From assembly GCA_963924555.1 (NCBI GenBank), contig OZ004584.1, positions 7,439,001-7,503,000 on the forward strand: a DNA stretch of 64,000 bases, in the 5' to 3' direction. How positions within the stretch are numbered: the stretch's first letter is position 1; every line of letters begins with the position of its first letter. Below the pieces are notes generated by a model. That model was given only the letters and a program-made list of their open reading frames with translations. It was not told the DNA's origin and ran no database searches. Source of the DNA: Crambe crambe (lineage: Eukaryota > Porifera > Demospongiae > Poecilosclerida > Crambeidae). Position numbers and translations under genes: made by a program. Positions 35,316 to 52,527 of the stretch are shown here, piece by piece.

Positions 35316-38300
35316 ATGTCAAATTACTTAGAACTAGCTCGGGTTCAGTATACTAGAACCAATTCTTGTGCACAAGTTAGATTCGATATATTCCAAATAA
35401 AGAACACCTCAGGCACTGAAGTAAGTCTATTGGACACCTTTACAGCTACCAAAACTGTCTGTATCGCTGGACATGCTGGAGTGGGAAAGTCGTATTTAGC
35501 TCGCAAATTTTTTTCTCGCTGGTTAGAGACCAATAAGCCGAAACAAGTAATGTTATATGTGGACTTGTGTCTCTACCAAACCCATGATGATTTTCAAAAC
35601 TTACTGGAAAGAAGTGTCCCTACTCTGTCTAAAAATGTAGTTGAAGATATCGCTAATGCTTTGGTCTCATCAGAAGGTGATAACTTTATAATAATACTAG
35701 ACAATATAACGAAAGAGATGCTAGAAGTGAAGACATCAATCATTCACAAATTGCTGTGCCACAAACTGTACCCAAAGGCATCGTTCATGATCACTACCCG
35801 ATTCACTGCTGTAAATGCTGTAAAGAAAGTCATGACACTGCCGTGCAGTTACATTATTCTTGAAGGAATAAAAGATGGTCATGAAAGGGAAATATTGGAT
35901 GTTCTCTGCACTGAATTTAAAGCCGATCGAATGATGGAGTACATCAGGTACAATTGCTTAGAATTGTGTAAGATTCCTGGGTTAATTACTATAATTTTAA
36001 AGGCATTTAGAACTAAATCACCAGAAACATTTACGAAAATGGTGGAGCGTTTGGTTATTATGTTAATAAATAATCACATCAAAGAATATAATTTAAGCTA
36101 CGGAGTCATTGAATCATTGAGTAACTTACCTGATGAAATATCGAGCCATTTTTCATTGGTGTGCAAACTGGCTTACCTTTTGATCGAAAATGATAGTGAT
36201 TCCTGTGGGTATATGGAATTTTCCAAATTAATAACTCTTAACACATTCTACCCGTCCATTTCTCAAGAAAACATTGGTTTAGGATTATTACAATTGGATT
36301 CTCTAGATGGTGACTCCTATAAATTCGTCCATTTAACAATTCAAGAGTTTTTAGCGACATATTATATAGCTAAAGAGCCTCTACTTGATCAAGTTCTCAT
36401 GTTAAACAAATTGTTACTAAAAAAAGAACGGACATTCTTTACTGATGCAAGATGCTCGAGGCTTTATAAATTTTATTTCGGGATGGTGCACTTACTAGAG
36501 TATAAAGATTCTTCAAATGCAGTGAAGTCGAAATTCGAAACTGTCTGTGCTATGCGAGGTTTGTTAGAAGCTATAGGCAGTAAGCTTTGCATAGATGATG
36601 AACAAGATATTCAGACAATAAAACTTACATTTCTTTATCAACTTTTGCATGAATGTCAAGATGCTAACATGGTACGTAAATTTATGAGCAAGAGAGAGAG
36701 ATACCTGAAGCTCAGTCTTGACCCAACGAAACTCCCAGAGCCTTTGATTAACATTATAACGTTTATAATACTTCATTCTGGAATCTCGAAATGGCAGATA
36801 GACACACCAGAACGAATGTTCCACTCCGTACAGTATATTTCTATGAGTATTGAAACCGAGAAACCTCAAATTGAACTACGTACAAATGTGACTGATAAAA
36901 ATCTCTTTGTATTACAACCTCTGGTGAAAGCTACAGGGAAATTGAAACCGTATGCTCCACTTTCCATATACGTGAGGTGTATGAGGGAAATATTGCATCG
37001 TATATTACAATTATACTCTCCCATTAAGTTGAAAAGTGACAGTAGCGAGCCTTCTTACATCTCTTTTCTTGGCTGTGAATGCTTGAAAGAGAAACTCGAA
37101 AAGGAGCAGATGTTGGCTATTGAGCCGATACACGCAATACATTGGTTGACGTCACCTATGAAAGAAGACGAGATTAAAAGTTTGACTTTGAAGAGAACTA
37201 AAGAAAATACAGAGTATCATAGTCACATGACCATGCACAATATGCAGCAGGTTGAGATGATTTTAATGGTATCCCCTATGCCAAATCGTATCCATTACGT
37301 AGATCCTTCGACAAAGGATAAAATACCCATACAATTGTGCAGGAATCCTTTACCTTATGATCGTGAAGGACAAATAGTCACAAGCTTAAAGCATCGCTTG
37401 ACAACTGATATCAAACAAAGCACTATAGTGACCCTTAGCGAATTGAGTAGCAACTTGGCCTCTTGTATGGTGGCTCTCCCACTTCCCATACCTAAATCTG
37501 ATAACGATCTCTTCTCACGTGTTATAACTAGTGTTGATAACCTATGGTCTAGTCAAAATCAGATTGAGGCAAGGGGGGAAAACACAGAGGCTGTAGAAGA
37601 ACCAGACCCTGATAATGAAGATGCAGGCAATGAAGGTGACTATGTTGTAGCTGATTCACCCTATATAAGCAGCTATGCCAACTTTAATAATCAGTTTTCC
37701 AGTGTTCAGCAAAGTGTTCAACAGCAAACTCAGTCGCAACAGAGACCCATAGCCTCCCATCCAGGAACTGTGGTGTACTCTACGATCCCCACTATATTCC
37801 CCATGGATCAAATACTTCAAACCCCAGATGAAGCCCACCTGATAAAGAGAGGAGGTAATGGGTCTATATATGCTGTAAGTTACGGTGGATTCGATTTTGC
37901 TGTTAAAAAAACTGCATATAGAAACCGAGAGATCCAAATTCATAAGAAACTCAAAAACCCAAATATTGTTGAGTTGAGTTGCCTAATGTTTGGGCATCAG
38001 CAACCACAATACAAAAGGAGGTATTTTTGCTATCATTTCATGCCTAGGGCCACAGGGGACTTAGCAAGAATGGTCACCGATAAAGTCGATTTAACAATGG
38101 TTAACTTGAGCAAAAGATACAGAGACAATCCTTTAACGCTTGGCTCCATGCAAGGAAACTGGAAATATATTTTGAAAGAATTGCTTAAGGGTCTCAAATA
38201 CATGCACTCAATGAATATAATACATCGCGACATGAAAGCATCGAATGTTCTCATCAAGATGGCATGTTCCTGTGACAATCCTCTTATTTGTACTTGCCAT

Positions 38301-39116
38301 ACAAAGTGTTCAGTTCAAATTGCAGACTTTGATGCGGCATTACAATTAGACATGTCGAATAATCTTCAGTCGTCACCTTACACGACACGGCAACCACTTC
38401 AACATGAGTACAATAATGTTTATCAAGTTGTTCCCGTGGGAACGGATGGTTACCGTGCGCCAGAATCAGCTCAGCAAGTTATCAGTAGTCACTTGGAAAC
38501 GATCCAGCCTCCTCTGACAGTGAAAGCTGATATTTGGGCAGTGGGTTTGATTGTCATGAGAATGCTGAATGGATACAATGGACCTATTAAACAAAGACAA
38601 GTAAGCACCTGTAGGTGACAATGAGTGCCAGCACCTCTTTTTTTTTTTTCAGGGCCATTGTGTGTATAAACCACTGTGGTCAGTTCCTGCTCCATTGGCT
38701 ATTGTTTGTGTTGGCAGTTTTGATAGCCAAATGGGTTTGTTTTTGATAAGGTCTAGACTCTATTAGAGAGGAGGGCATGTTTTTTTGTCTCTCCAAATCC
38801 CTTTATCAATATTATTGTGTGTATTAAGAACAAACTATGATTTAACCTTTTCCTCCTGTTATTATAGCTTTCAACGTTACTGCTTTATTACGAGCAAGAA
38901 AAACACAGAGAAGCCTCAGACCGCTACCTTGAGATCCCTCATTTCATGGAAGTGAAAAAAGCTGACGTGGACAGGCTGACAGGATTGGACCGATTCCATT
39001 CAATCAGGAACAATTGGATCAAGAAAGCTGTGGATTGCATTGCTGATTGTGTCCAGGTGGACCCTTTGAAGAGACCCACTGCTACAGAACTCTTAACACG
39101 TCCATTCCTCTTTTAA
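35316..39116 (+). CDS. NACHT-kinase fusion protein, gene 2
   Basis: Two exons, 35316-38600 and 38868-39116, joined in phase 0, give 1,177 residues. The upstream in-frame codon at 35265 is GTG, so ATG 35316 is preferred. Residues 52-59 are Walker A GHAGVGKS; IIILDN follows as Walker B. The shared middle region has REILHRILQLYS and YISFLGCECL. The kinase has GGNGSIYAV, FAVKK, HRDMKASN (970-977), Cys 984, 986, 992 and 994 in C-x-C-x5-C-x-C, DFD (1004-1006), GTDGYRAPES and ADIWAVGLIV, ending with KRPTATELLTRPF. Gene 1 has a second intron after ATG in the kinase that this gene lacks (GDL junction). The pair is old: the proteins align over their length but differ greatly, unlike the near-identical duplicates elsewhere in the window. 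The likely role is ligand or stress sensing coupled to phosphorylation (inference). Confidence 0.86.
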
Positions 39117-39389
39117 TCGAAATATGCTAATAATATTATCAATCGAAAGCACCTTTGAATTCAATTTGACATTGACATGTGATGATTTTCGATACAATGC
39201 AGAATAAAATTGAAAGGCTGATAACCTCGTATAAATCAACCACTTAGCTCAGTACTAAATGTACCTGGAGGTTGTGAGAGCTATAGAACTAAGTGTAGCC
39301 TCTATACATCCCAAGACCAATGGACAGTGTACTATAATTATAAAACCACAGACATGCCATTTAACTACAAAGTGGTTATTAATTAATGA
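39117..39389. other. Spacer between NACHT-kinase gene 2 and the TERT relic
   Basis: Nothing coding. It contains an AATAAAA signal near 39204 that would serve the plus-strand gene. Confidence 0.4.
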
Positions 39390-41756
39390 AGTTTGATTAT
39401 CAATGATTTCTCTTGTTAATGATTAGACTATTATTATTTCAGCACTTGATGGCAAGAATTATGGAAACATCATACACACACACACACACATGGTGGATTC
39501 ACATATCAAGGTGTTTGAAATGGTATCCAGTTTGCAGCAAAAGAGCTGGATGAGGAGATGGAGACGCTTGGGTTCATGACAATTCAGTAAAGTTTGAAGG
39601 CATGGCACCCAAGCCACAGAGAAAGACGATTTCGAATGCTTACTACGAGCATTTGTGGGACAAACTAGGTCATCACAAATAAAGAAACTGTAACATTAGA
39701 ACGTAAAGAGTACAGTACTATAGAGAGACCATAATAATAGCCATAACAATCAGCTCAGACAAGCTTGCTACAGACAGTACAAGAGTACTATTGTTATAGT
39801 GCATCAGCTGACAGATTTCTTTGTTGCATTTCCATTATGGACTGAACTGATACTATCAATCAATCCCTTGTAACCCCCCCTCCCCCCTTCAAAATTAATT
39901 GTCTCAAAGTGGACTATCAAGGGTAGTTATGGTGAGAAATGATTTCTTACATAGAGGTGAAATCTGTCGATCTCCAAAATCAATGGTATAGCTAATGAGC
40001 ACTACGAGGAATATACTAAAGAGTATGCATCGTGGGTTCGAGCCCCAAGTCAGGCGTTTTTGTTTTTGTTTTTTCCCTTTCTTTTTCGCACTCTTTTCCT
40101 TTAGTAGTACATTTAATGTATGCATCAAGCCACTCAATCTTGCTACTACTCACTAAAAAGTTGAAGAATTAGCCATAGGCTTAGCTATATCCATTTTTCC
40201 TATTCCATTGAGGCAAGGTGGTGATATGCAAGGAACTTCACCCCGGCCAGGAGCAATCCCTCGTATACATTGATCTGTATTGATTTCTCAGACACCCAAC
40301 AAAACTGGAAGACAGCGAAGTTGGAGTAAGAACATCAGCTTATGACACTACTTTAAAAGAGAAAAATAAAAAGAACAAGAACAATTAACAACAACAAAAA
40401 AAAACAAAAAAACTTGGAGCAATAAAAATTGGTATGCAAGAACTGAAGCTCTCTCTTTTATTCTTATTATGTAAACACACGTCACTAATTAGCTAAGTGA
40501 AGAATTTAAATTATTAATCTTATTAAGGCAGTAGACATGATATCATTATTTGCTATATAATAGGTAATAATTATTATAACAAGGATCACTCATACCGGTC
40601 CTTTAAGTTTATCTTTTTACAAAAGAGGGCCTGCATACTGGCTCATAGCTACATACTTATGCATGAAGGAAGTAAGGTTAAGAAGAGGTGAACTCACAAT
40701 AGTAACACTGTCTCATTCCCCATAGAGATAATGTCTATCATGTGATTGTATAGATACATCAGTGAGTACTCTATAGTAACATGTGACAGTCCCAAATTGA
40801 CAATTTCATCATCCTTGGGGCTGAAATTGGTGTACAGTAAATTTAGAGAACCTTGCATGGGACACTTCTCTTTAAAAACATGTTTATAGTGCTGCAGCAT
40901 AATTATGACACACACTGGAGTCCACAGTAAGTCAATACTCTTCACATTAAGTAGACTACACAACTCTATCGGAAGACCTTCTGTTGTTTCACTACAACAA
41001 AATGATCTAATCTGCTACGATCATACAACCAAGGATTTACTAACACTTGTGAAGAATTCTGATGCTGATCTATCTAATGGAATATCTGGTGCCTTGAGTC
41101 AATCCAGTAGACTGAGTCCAGTCCAAGTAGCCCAAAAGTGTGGGCAGGTTCATCATAATGCTGTATAATATTTCAAATTATAGTTATGATCTGATATCAG
41201 AGATTACTGTAAGAGTGTTTGCTACTGATGCTTAATAATCTCATCACCCAGCCCTTACAACAAAGTTACTTTTGCAGTGATCTTACCAGAACAGCAAAAC
41301 CAAAAATTTACATAGCCTCTTTTCAAGTAATCCAACTCCTGAAAGGAGGCTATGTAAATTTTGGTTTTGTTGTTCTGTTGCAATCTGCCCTACCAAAGAT
41401 TGGAGATAGGTAGCTACACATCTTGGCACTCTTACAACTAAACAAGGCATACCACAAGCATCACATTGCGTTAACTGTGGGACCACTGGCAAAGATTTGG
41501 TTATTGATAGCTAAGGGAATTTAGACAAATCACTTTATTAAATTATTCAGGAACCTCAGGATCAGTAGTTACAAGTTATGGAGAAATCATAATAACTGAC
41601 CACCTGCCAATAACAGATGTACACAATTCTTACATGTACCTTGACTACTGTATATGGTCAAATAAGTGCTTGTGCAATAGTTCACATACATGTAGTATAC
41701 TTTATCACAGGGTAGTTGACCTAGTGAAATATAGCTGATGAATGTTTTGATTATAA
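39390..41756 (-). pseudogene. Degraded tandem copy of part of the TERT gene
   Basis: This block repeats 41757-46560 in the same order but is shorter. Minus-strand relics: a LFRCKL-like last part at about 39512-39640, the LQLRCLPVLL exon at about 40160-40330 with a deletion that stops translation after LLGV, the exon at about 40610-40715, the SLLNVKS exon at about 40915-40965 and the VNYPVI exon at about 41640-41732 with an early stop. The exons for motifs B', C and D are missing. It lies directly downstream of the real TERT 3' end and should have no product. Confidence 0.75.
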
Positions 41757-41802
41757 AATATTCTCTCTTGTTAACAATACTATTATTAGTCTATTATTAT
41801 TA

Positions 41803-48303
<6,501 letters not shown>

Positions 48304-49264
48304 CTGCAACCAAGAATAAAATTTAATATGAACAGTACTCTACTGTATTGATGTTATATATGCTTATCTATTTAAGTAGTCTAACAGAGTGAAGAAGTTT
48401 AAGATACTGCAAGTAAATATGTAGCTATAAATGGAGTTTTTAGTCTCCAAAATAATGGTTTCCACTTCAGTTCGAACTGACCTACACACAGAGGTTGATA
48501 TAGCTTAAAATGAGTCAGAGTGACCCGCAAGCAACACCAAATTTGCCAATAGTACTGCTACTTGCACTGAGGTAGACGCAACAAAGAAGTCTCATTTTGC
48601 TGCTAAAAAAGACGATCAGCCTGAAATATTCTCAAGCATTTGGAGGTGAGGGACATTTGCTCCAAGGAATATTGAAACTACATTTGATAATCAAGTGTAT
48701 TCCATGGGCATATCAGATAACATGTATTCAAAGTTAAACAGAACAGTTGGTTTCATATAGGAATTTTGCATGTGGGTGTGCTTGTGCGAGGAATAAATAC
48801 ACTTGTAGAAATTTCGAAATTGAATTCCAAAATGGTGACCTGGTGATAACTAGCTATAAAATGTGCTACCTAACACAGCTGCCCTGAACAAAGTGAAAGA
48901 GAGTAGCTTAGAACAACAACTAAAAAATGTGTTTCATTTCAGCTATAGTATCTTGTATCAAAAACTTAATTATCCACATGAAATTCAACTTATTTCATAC
49001 ACTTTCCTGTGCTAATTCCCCAGCTATATTACATGACAAATACTTGGCCCCTGTAGCTATGCAATGTTGTTTATCATTATTGCTATTAAGTAGCAACATG
49101 TAGATAAGCATCACTTTCAGTTATTCTTAGTGACCTATAGCTACTTCGGTTTCCTCTCACTGTTGTCTGTTTGGATAACATTCTGTGTAATCATTCTCAT
49201 AATCTAACCTACACACAGAGCAAGTCAGGCACACACATGAAAACGCATGCATGAATGCACATAA
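48304..49264. other. Spacer between TERT and the lectin-like array
   Basis: It contains the lectin-like relic described at 48537-48760. I looked for TERT upstream exons on the minus strand (motif 1-2, RPI) and saw none. The rest is AT-rich intergenic sequence. Confidence 0.5.
48537..48760 (+). pseudogene. Remnant of the cytoplasmic part of a lectin-like gene
   Basis: The sequence from about 48550 matches the start of the gene at 49436 (TEVNATKKSHFAAKKDDQPEI-like, then ETTFDNQVYSMGISDNMYSKLNRTVG). There is a frame break in the middle, and the membrane and outer parts are missing. A short echo of the stalk (ISKLNSKMV) follows near 48810. Confidence 0.7.
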
Positions 49265-49422
49265 GGCCACTATTTGTTGATCATAAGTTTCTCATCAGAT
49301 GGTTTTGCTCAGACTGATGCGGGCAGGTGGTATAGTATAAGCCATTATGTCATTATTTTGATAGTAGAGTAAACTATAATGCGGACAGGGGATGAGACAC
49401 TTGTAATCAACCAATAGTGGCC
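49265..49422. mobile_element. PIF/Harbinger-type short element, copy 2 (158 bp)
   Basis: The ends GGCCACTATTTGTTGAT and the complement of ATCAACCAATAGTGGCC form inverted repeats, and TAA flanks both sides (49262-49264, 49423-49425). It is a shortened relative of 22475-22721. The right end stops 13 bases before the ATG of the next gene, so it probably supplies its 5' untranslated region. Confidence 0.78.
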
Positions 49423-49435
49423 TAAAGAAGTCGAA

Positions 49436-51367
49436 ATGAGCTCTGATAATACTGCTACTTACTCAGAGGTGAATGTAACAGAGAAGAAGAAGAGCCATCT
49501 TGTTTCTAAGAAAGGTGATCAATCTGAAATACCGGTATGCTCCAATATTCCCACGTATTCTGAGATCAATCAAGTGAGTGAGACATTTGCTCCAAGGAGT
49601 GCTGATACAGCATTTGATAATCAAGTATATTCCATGGGCACATCAGACAATACATATTCAAAGTTAAATAGAACAGTTGAACAGTCTCGTCAGGCAGATC
49701 CAGCAACTCCTCAGGGCAATGTGCTTGGGATTAAGACTGCATTTGATAATCAAGTGTATTCCATGGGCACATCAGACAACACATATTCAAAGTTAAACAG
49801 AACAGTTGAACAGTCTCGTCAGGCAGATCCAGCAACTCCTCAGGACAATGTGCTTGGGACTAAGACTGCATTTGATAATCAAGTGTATTCCATGGGCACA
49901 TCAGACAACACATATTCAAAGTTAAACAGAACAGTTGAACAATCTCGTCAGGCAGATCCAGCAACTCCTCAGGACAATGTGCTTGGGACTAAGACTGCAT
50001 TTGATAATCAAGTGTATTCCATGGGTACATCAGACAACACATACTCAAAGTTAAACAGAACGGTTGAACAGTCTCGTCAGGCAAATCCAGCAACTCCTCA
50101 TAACGATGTGCTTGAGACTAAGACTGCCCCACACAAAGAGAAGTCAAAGAAAGACCAGTGTGAAAGGAACTTAGTATGGATCGTGATCAGTGTTAATATC
50201 CTGCTACTCCTTGCAGTGGGTGTACTTGCTGTGGCTGAACTTGTCCTAGTTTCGAAGTTGAATTCCGAAATAGTTTCCCTCAGAGCATCACTCCATCTCA
50301 CACTTACAGAAGATTCAAATTTATATGATGAAATAGTCTCCCTCAGAGCATCACTCTCAAATTCCAGTGCTTCACTGAATGATGAAATAGTCTCTCTCAG
50401 AGCATCACTTTGTCTCGCACTTGCAGAAATAGAAGTATCACTCTCAAATTCCAGTGTTGTGCTGAGTCAAAAATTTTCAACACTTGAGAATGAGACACAG
50501 ATTCACTTTGATGGGTTGGATTCAAGAGTGAATGGCCTTTATACCATACACTTGACTGGAAGGAACTCTGATAATCCTGCTACTTCATGTTTCCATGTCT
50601 TGCAGTTGAATTCACCCTCCCCATCAGGTCACTACTGGATCAGGTCCTCCAATGGCTCTGCTGTGCATGTGTACTGTGACATGACCAGGTCGTGTGGTGG
50701 AGTCACTGGAGGGTGGATGAGAGTGGTTAGTCTGGACTGGAGCACTGAATCTCTTCCATGTCCTTATGGATTCAGAAAACGCGGCCATTCAAACATCCAC
50801 ACTTGTGGAATTGGATCCACATTAACTGGTTCTTGTTCTTCTTTGATCTTCAAAACATACAGCACTGTGTATAGTAGAGTCTGTGGCAAGATAAATGCTT
50901 ACCAAGTTGGTAATACTGATGCCTTTGGTGCTTATGAGCGTGGCTCAAGTATTGACTCTAATTATGTGGATGGTGTTAGTCTTACACATGGAAGCAATCC
51001 TAGGAGACACATCTGGACTTTTGCTGCTGCTATTAATGATAATCCTAATTCATCACATTCGAGTAGCCTCTGTCAGTGTGTGAAACCAGGAATCATGGCC
51101 CCTCCTTCTTTTGTTGGAGCTGACTACTTCTGCGATACAGGAAGTCGAAGTGGAGCACGTGATGGGCAGTTTTACCCTGATGATCCCCTGTGGGACGGTG
51201 CTGGGTGTGCTTCTACTAGCACGTGCTGTTCCTTCAATAACCCCCCGTGGTTCCACAAGCAACTCCCATCAGCCACCACTGACGACATAGAGATAAGGGC
51301 GTGTCGTGATGAGGGAATATACATTGAAGATATCGCCATATCAAGCATTGAACTTTATGTACAGTAG
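49436..51367 (+). CDS. Type II membrane lectin-like protein 1 (fibrinogen-like)
   Basis: A single exon of 643 residues. Residues 1-243 are cytoplasmic and polar, with Tyr-x-x-hydrophobic motifs (TYSEVN, TYSEIN, TYSKLN four times) and a 43-residue unit repeated four times. Residues about 246-271 form one membrane span (LVWIVISVNILLLL), with a basic stretch (KEKSKKDQCERN) before it, so the C terminus should be outside. Residues about 272-366 form a heptad-rich stalk (LNSEIVSLRASL). The ectodomain (about 368-643) opens as a fibrinogen C-terminal domain does (SGHYWIRSSNGSAVHVYCDM, GGWMRV), then diverges into a Cys-rich region ending IELYVQ. Such proteins may bind glycans or microbes, with the tail signalling through SH2 partners; this is inference. 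An AATAAA signal follows at about 51406. The product is complete, with no broken residues. Confidence 0.83.
   Translation: MSSDNTATYSEVNVTEKKKSHLVSKKGDQSEIPVCSNIPTYSEINQVSETFAPRSADTAFDNQVYSMGTSDNTYSKLNRTVEQSRQADPATPQGNVLGIKTAFDNQVYSMGTSDNTYSKLNRTVEQSRQADPATPQDNVLGTKTAFDNQVYSMGTSDNTYSKLNRTVEQSRQADPATPQDNVLGTKTAFDNQVYSMGTSDNTYSKLNRTVEQSRQANPATPHNDVLETKTAPHKEKSKKDQCERNLVWIVISVNILLLLAVGVLAVAELVLVSKLNSEIVSLRASLHLTLTEDSNLYDEIVSLRASLSNSSASLNDEIVSLRASLCLALAEIEVSLSNSSVVLSQKFSTLENETQIHFDGLDSRVNGLYTIHLTGRNSDNPATSCFHVLQLNSPSPSGHYWIRSSNGSAVHVYCDMTRSCGGVTGGWMRVVSLDWSTESLPCPYGFRKRGHSNIHTCGIGSTLTGSCSSLIFKTYSTVYSRVCGKINAYQVGNTDAFGAYERGSSIDSNYVDGVSLTHGSNPRRHIWTFAAAINDNPNSSHSSSLCQCVKPGIMAPPSFVGADYFCDTGSRSGARDGQFYPDDPLWDGAGCASTSTCCSFNNPPWFHKQLPSATTDDIEIRACRDEGIYIEDIAISSIELYVQ
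49610..50125 (+). repeat. 129-bp coding minisatellite, four units
   Basis: Units start at 49610, 49739, 49868 and 49997, exactly 129 bases apart, so the frame is kept. They encode TAFDNQVYSMGTSDNTYSKL and the following linker. The paralogs at 52528, 56682 and 54382 have one unit or a related single stretch, so the expansion is specific to this gene. Confidence 0.92.
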
Positions 51368-51676
51368 TGTGCTGATCATCATATTCATCATAGACTATTG
51401 TAGTTCAATAAATAATCAGTCATTTAGTCCAGTACTGTCCATTATTAATAGCCAGTTAATTTAGATGTTGCTACAGTATCATCATATTCTATGGGCAGGG
51501 TGTTGTATGTGATTTCTATAAAATTTAGGAATCTAACTACTCAGACTAGGAAAGATGGAAGTAGTAGTGTGCTGAGACCATCAATATACATAGCAGGATT
51601 CAGAGGAATGAGCATTGCACAAACAGTTGATTTGTTTTTATACAACTTATAACTGAACTGTAAGTTAGTACATGAG

Positions 51677-51772
<96 letters not shown>

Positions 51773-51785
51773 ATTAAACAAGTAT

Positions 51786-51817
<32 letters not shown>

Positions 51818-52527
51818 GATTAAACAAGTATATACTGACTCATTGACTCAATATACAATTCATTGATTTTTATGTGTCTATGGTTTCTGCTTGGGACTGT
51901 CATATCATATAGCTTAGTATGAGAATAAAATTAATAGAGTGTTGAGGTTTAGCTATGGAATTATGCAGAGAACATTAAGCTTCATAATGACTGTAAGCAA
52001 TTTCTGTAATACCTGTGTGAGGGTACCATTGGTCAATTTTTTAGTCCCATCTGGCAATATTGAACTGTAGCAATTGAAATGGGTGAAAATGAAAGCTTCT
52101 CATGGATCTGGTGATTATAAATTTCGTGCTGTACTTCCCTTCGTGTACTTCCATATCCCCTGCATAGGTGGTTAATATACAGGCCGCAGAGGTGTTGGAA
52201 GCAAGATTTGATTGGTCAGGCCTGTAATCCCCCAGTTCAACAATTTGCTATATTTGGGCATCATAGGATACTTCCTTTTGTTATTGATTGATTTTAACAT
52301 GGTATGTTAACTTTTTTTCCCCCAAAATATTGGTCAGGCCTGTTCCATGCTGTATTGGCTACCAACTAACATGGTAAGATATTGCAAGAATTAAGAAAAG
52401 CATCCTAAGAATATACCCAAATAATTAAGGAAATGTCTGAAGTGTTGCATGTACATAACTATTGCTTGACGGAGACCTTGAGAAATTAAAGGTAGACTTG
52501 ATCACACGAATGAATGCACACAAAGAA
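51368..52527. other. Spacer with GT microsatellites
   Basis: It contains (GT)n at about 51678-51770 and again at about 51793-51816, then the inverted partner (52149-52350) of the repeat at 27893-28110. Much of it recurs in shorter form at 55753-56681, showing the spacer was duplicated with the genes. Confidence 0.7.

Noticed and set aside
39960-40060. GGGTTCGAGCCCC followed by TTTTT, like the T-arm and terminator of a tRNA gene
   Set aside because: A 3' GTCAGGC acceptor arm has no matching GCCTGAC upstream and the anticodon arm does not fold properly, so at most it is a tRNA-like or SINE remnant.
49436-51367. Calling the ectodomain a complete fibrinogen domain or naming it ficolin or intelectin
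   Set aside because: Only the first part (YWIRSS...VYCDM...GGWMRV) agrees with that family; the Cys pattern after it is different, so no gene symbol is given.
51672-51866. Plus-strand frame of Cys-Val repeats
   Set aside because: It is only the (GT)n microsatellite.
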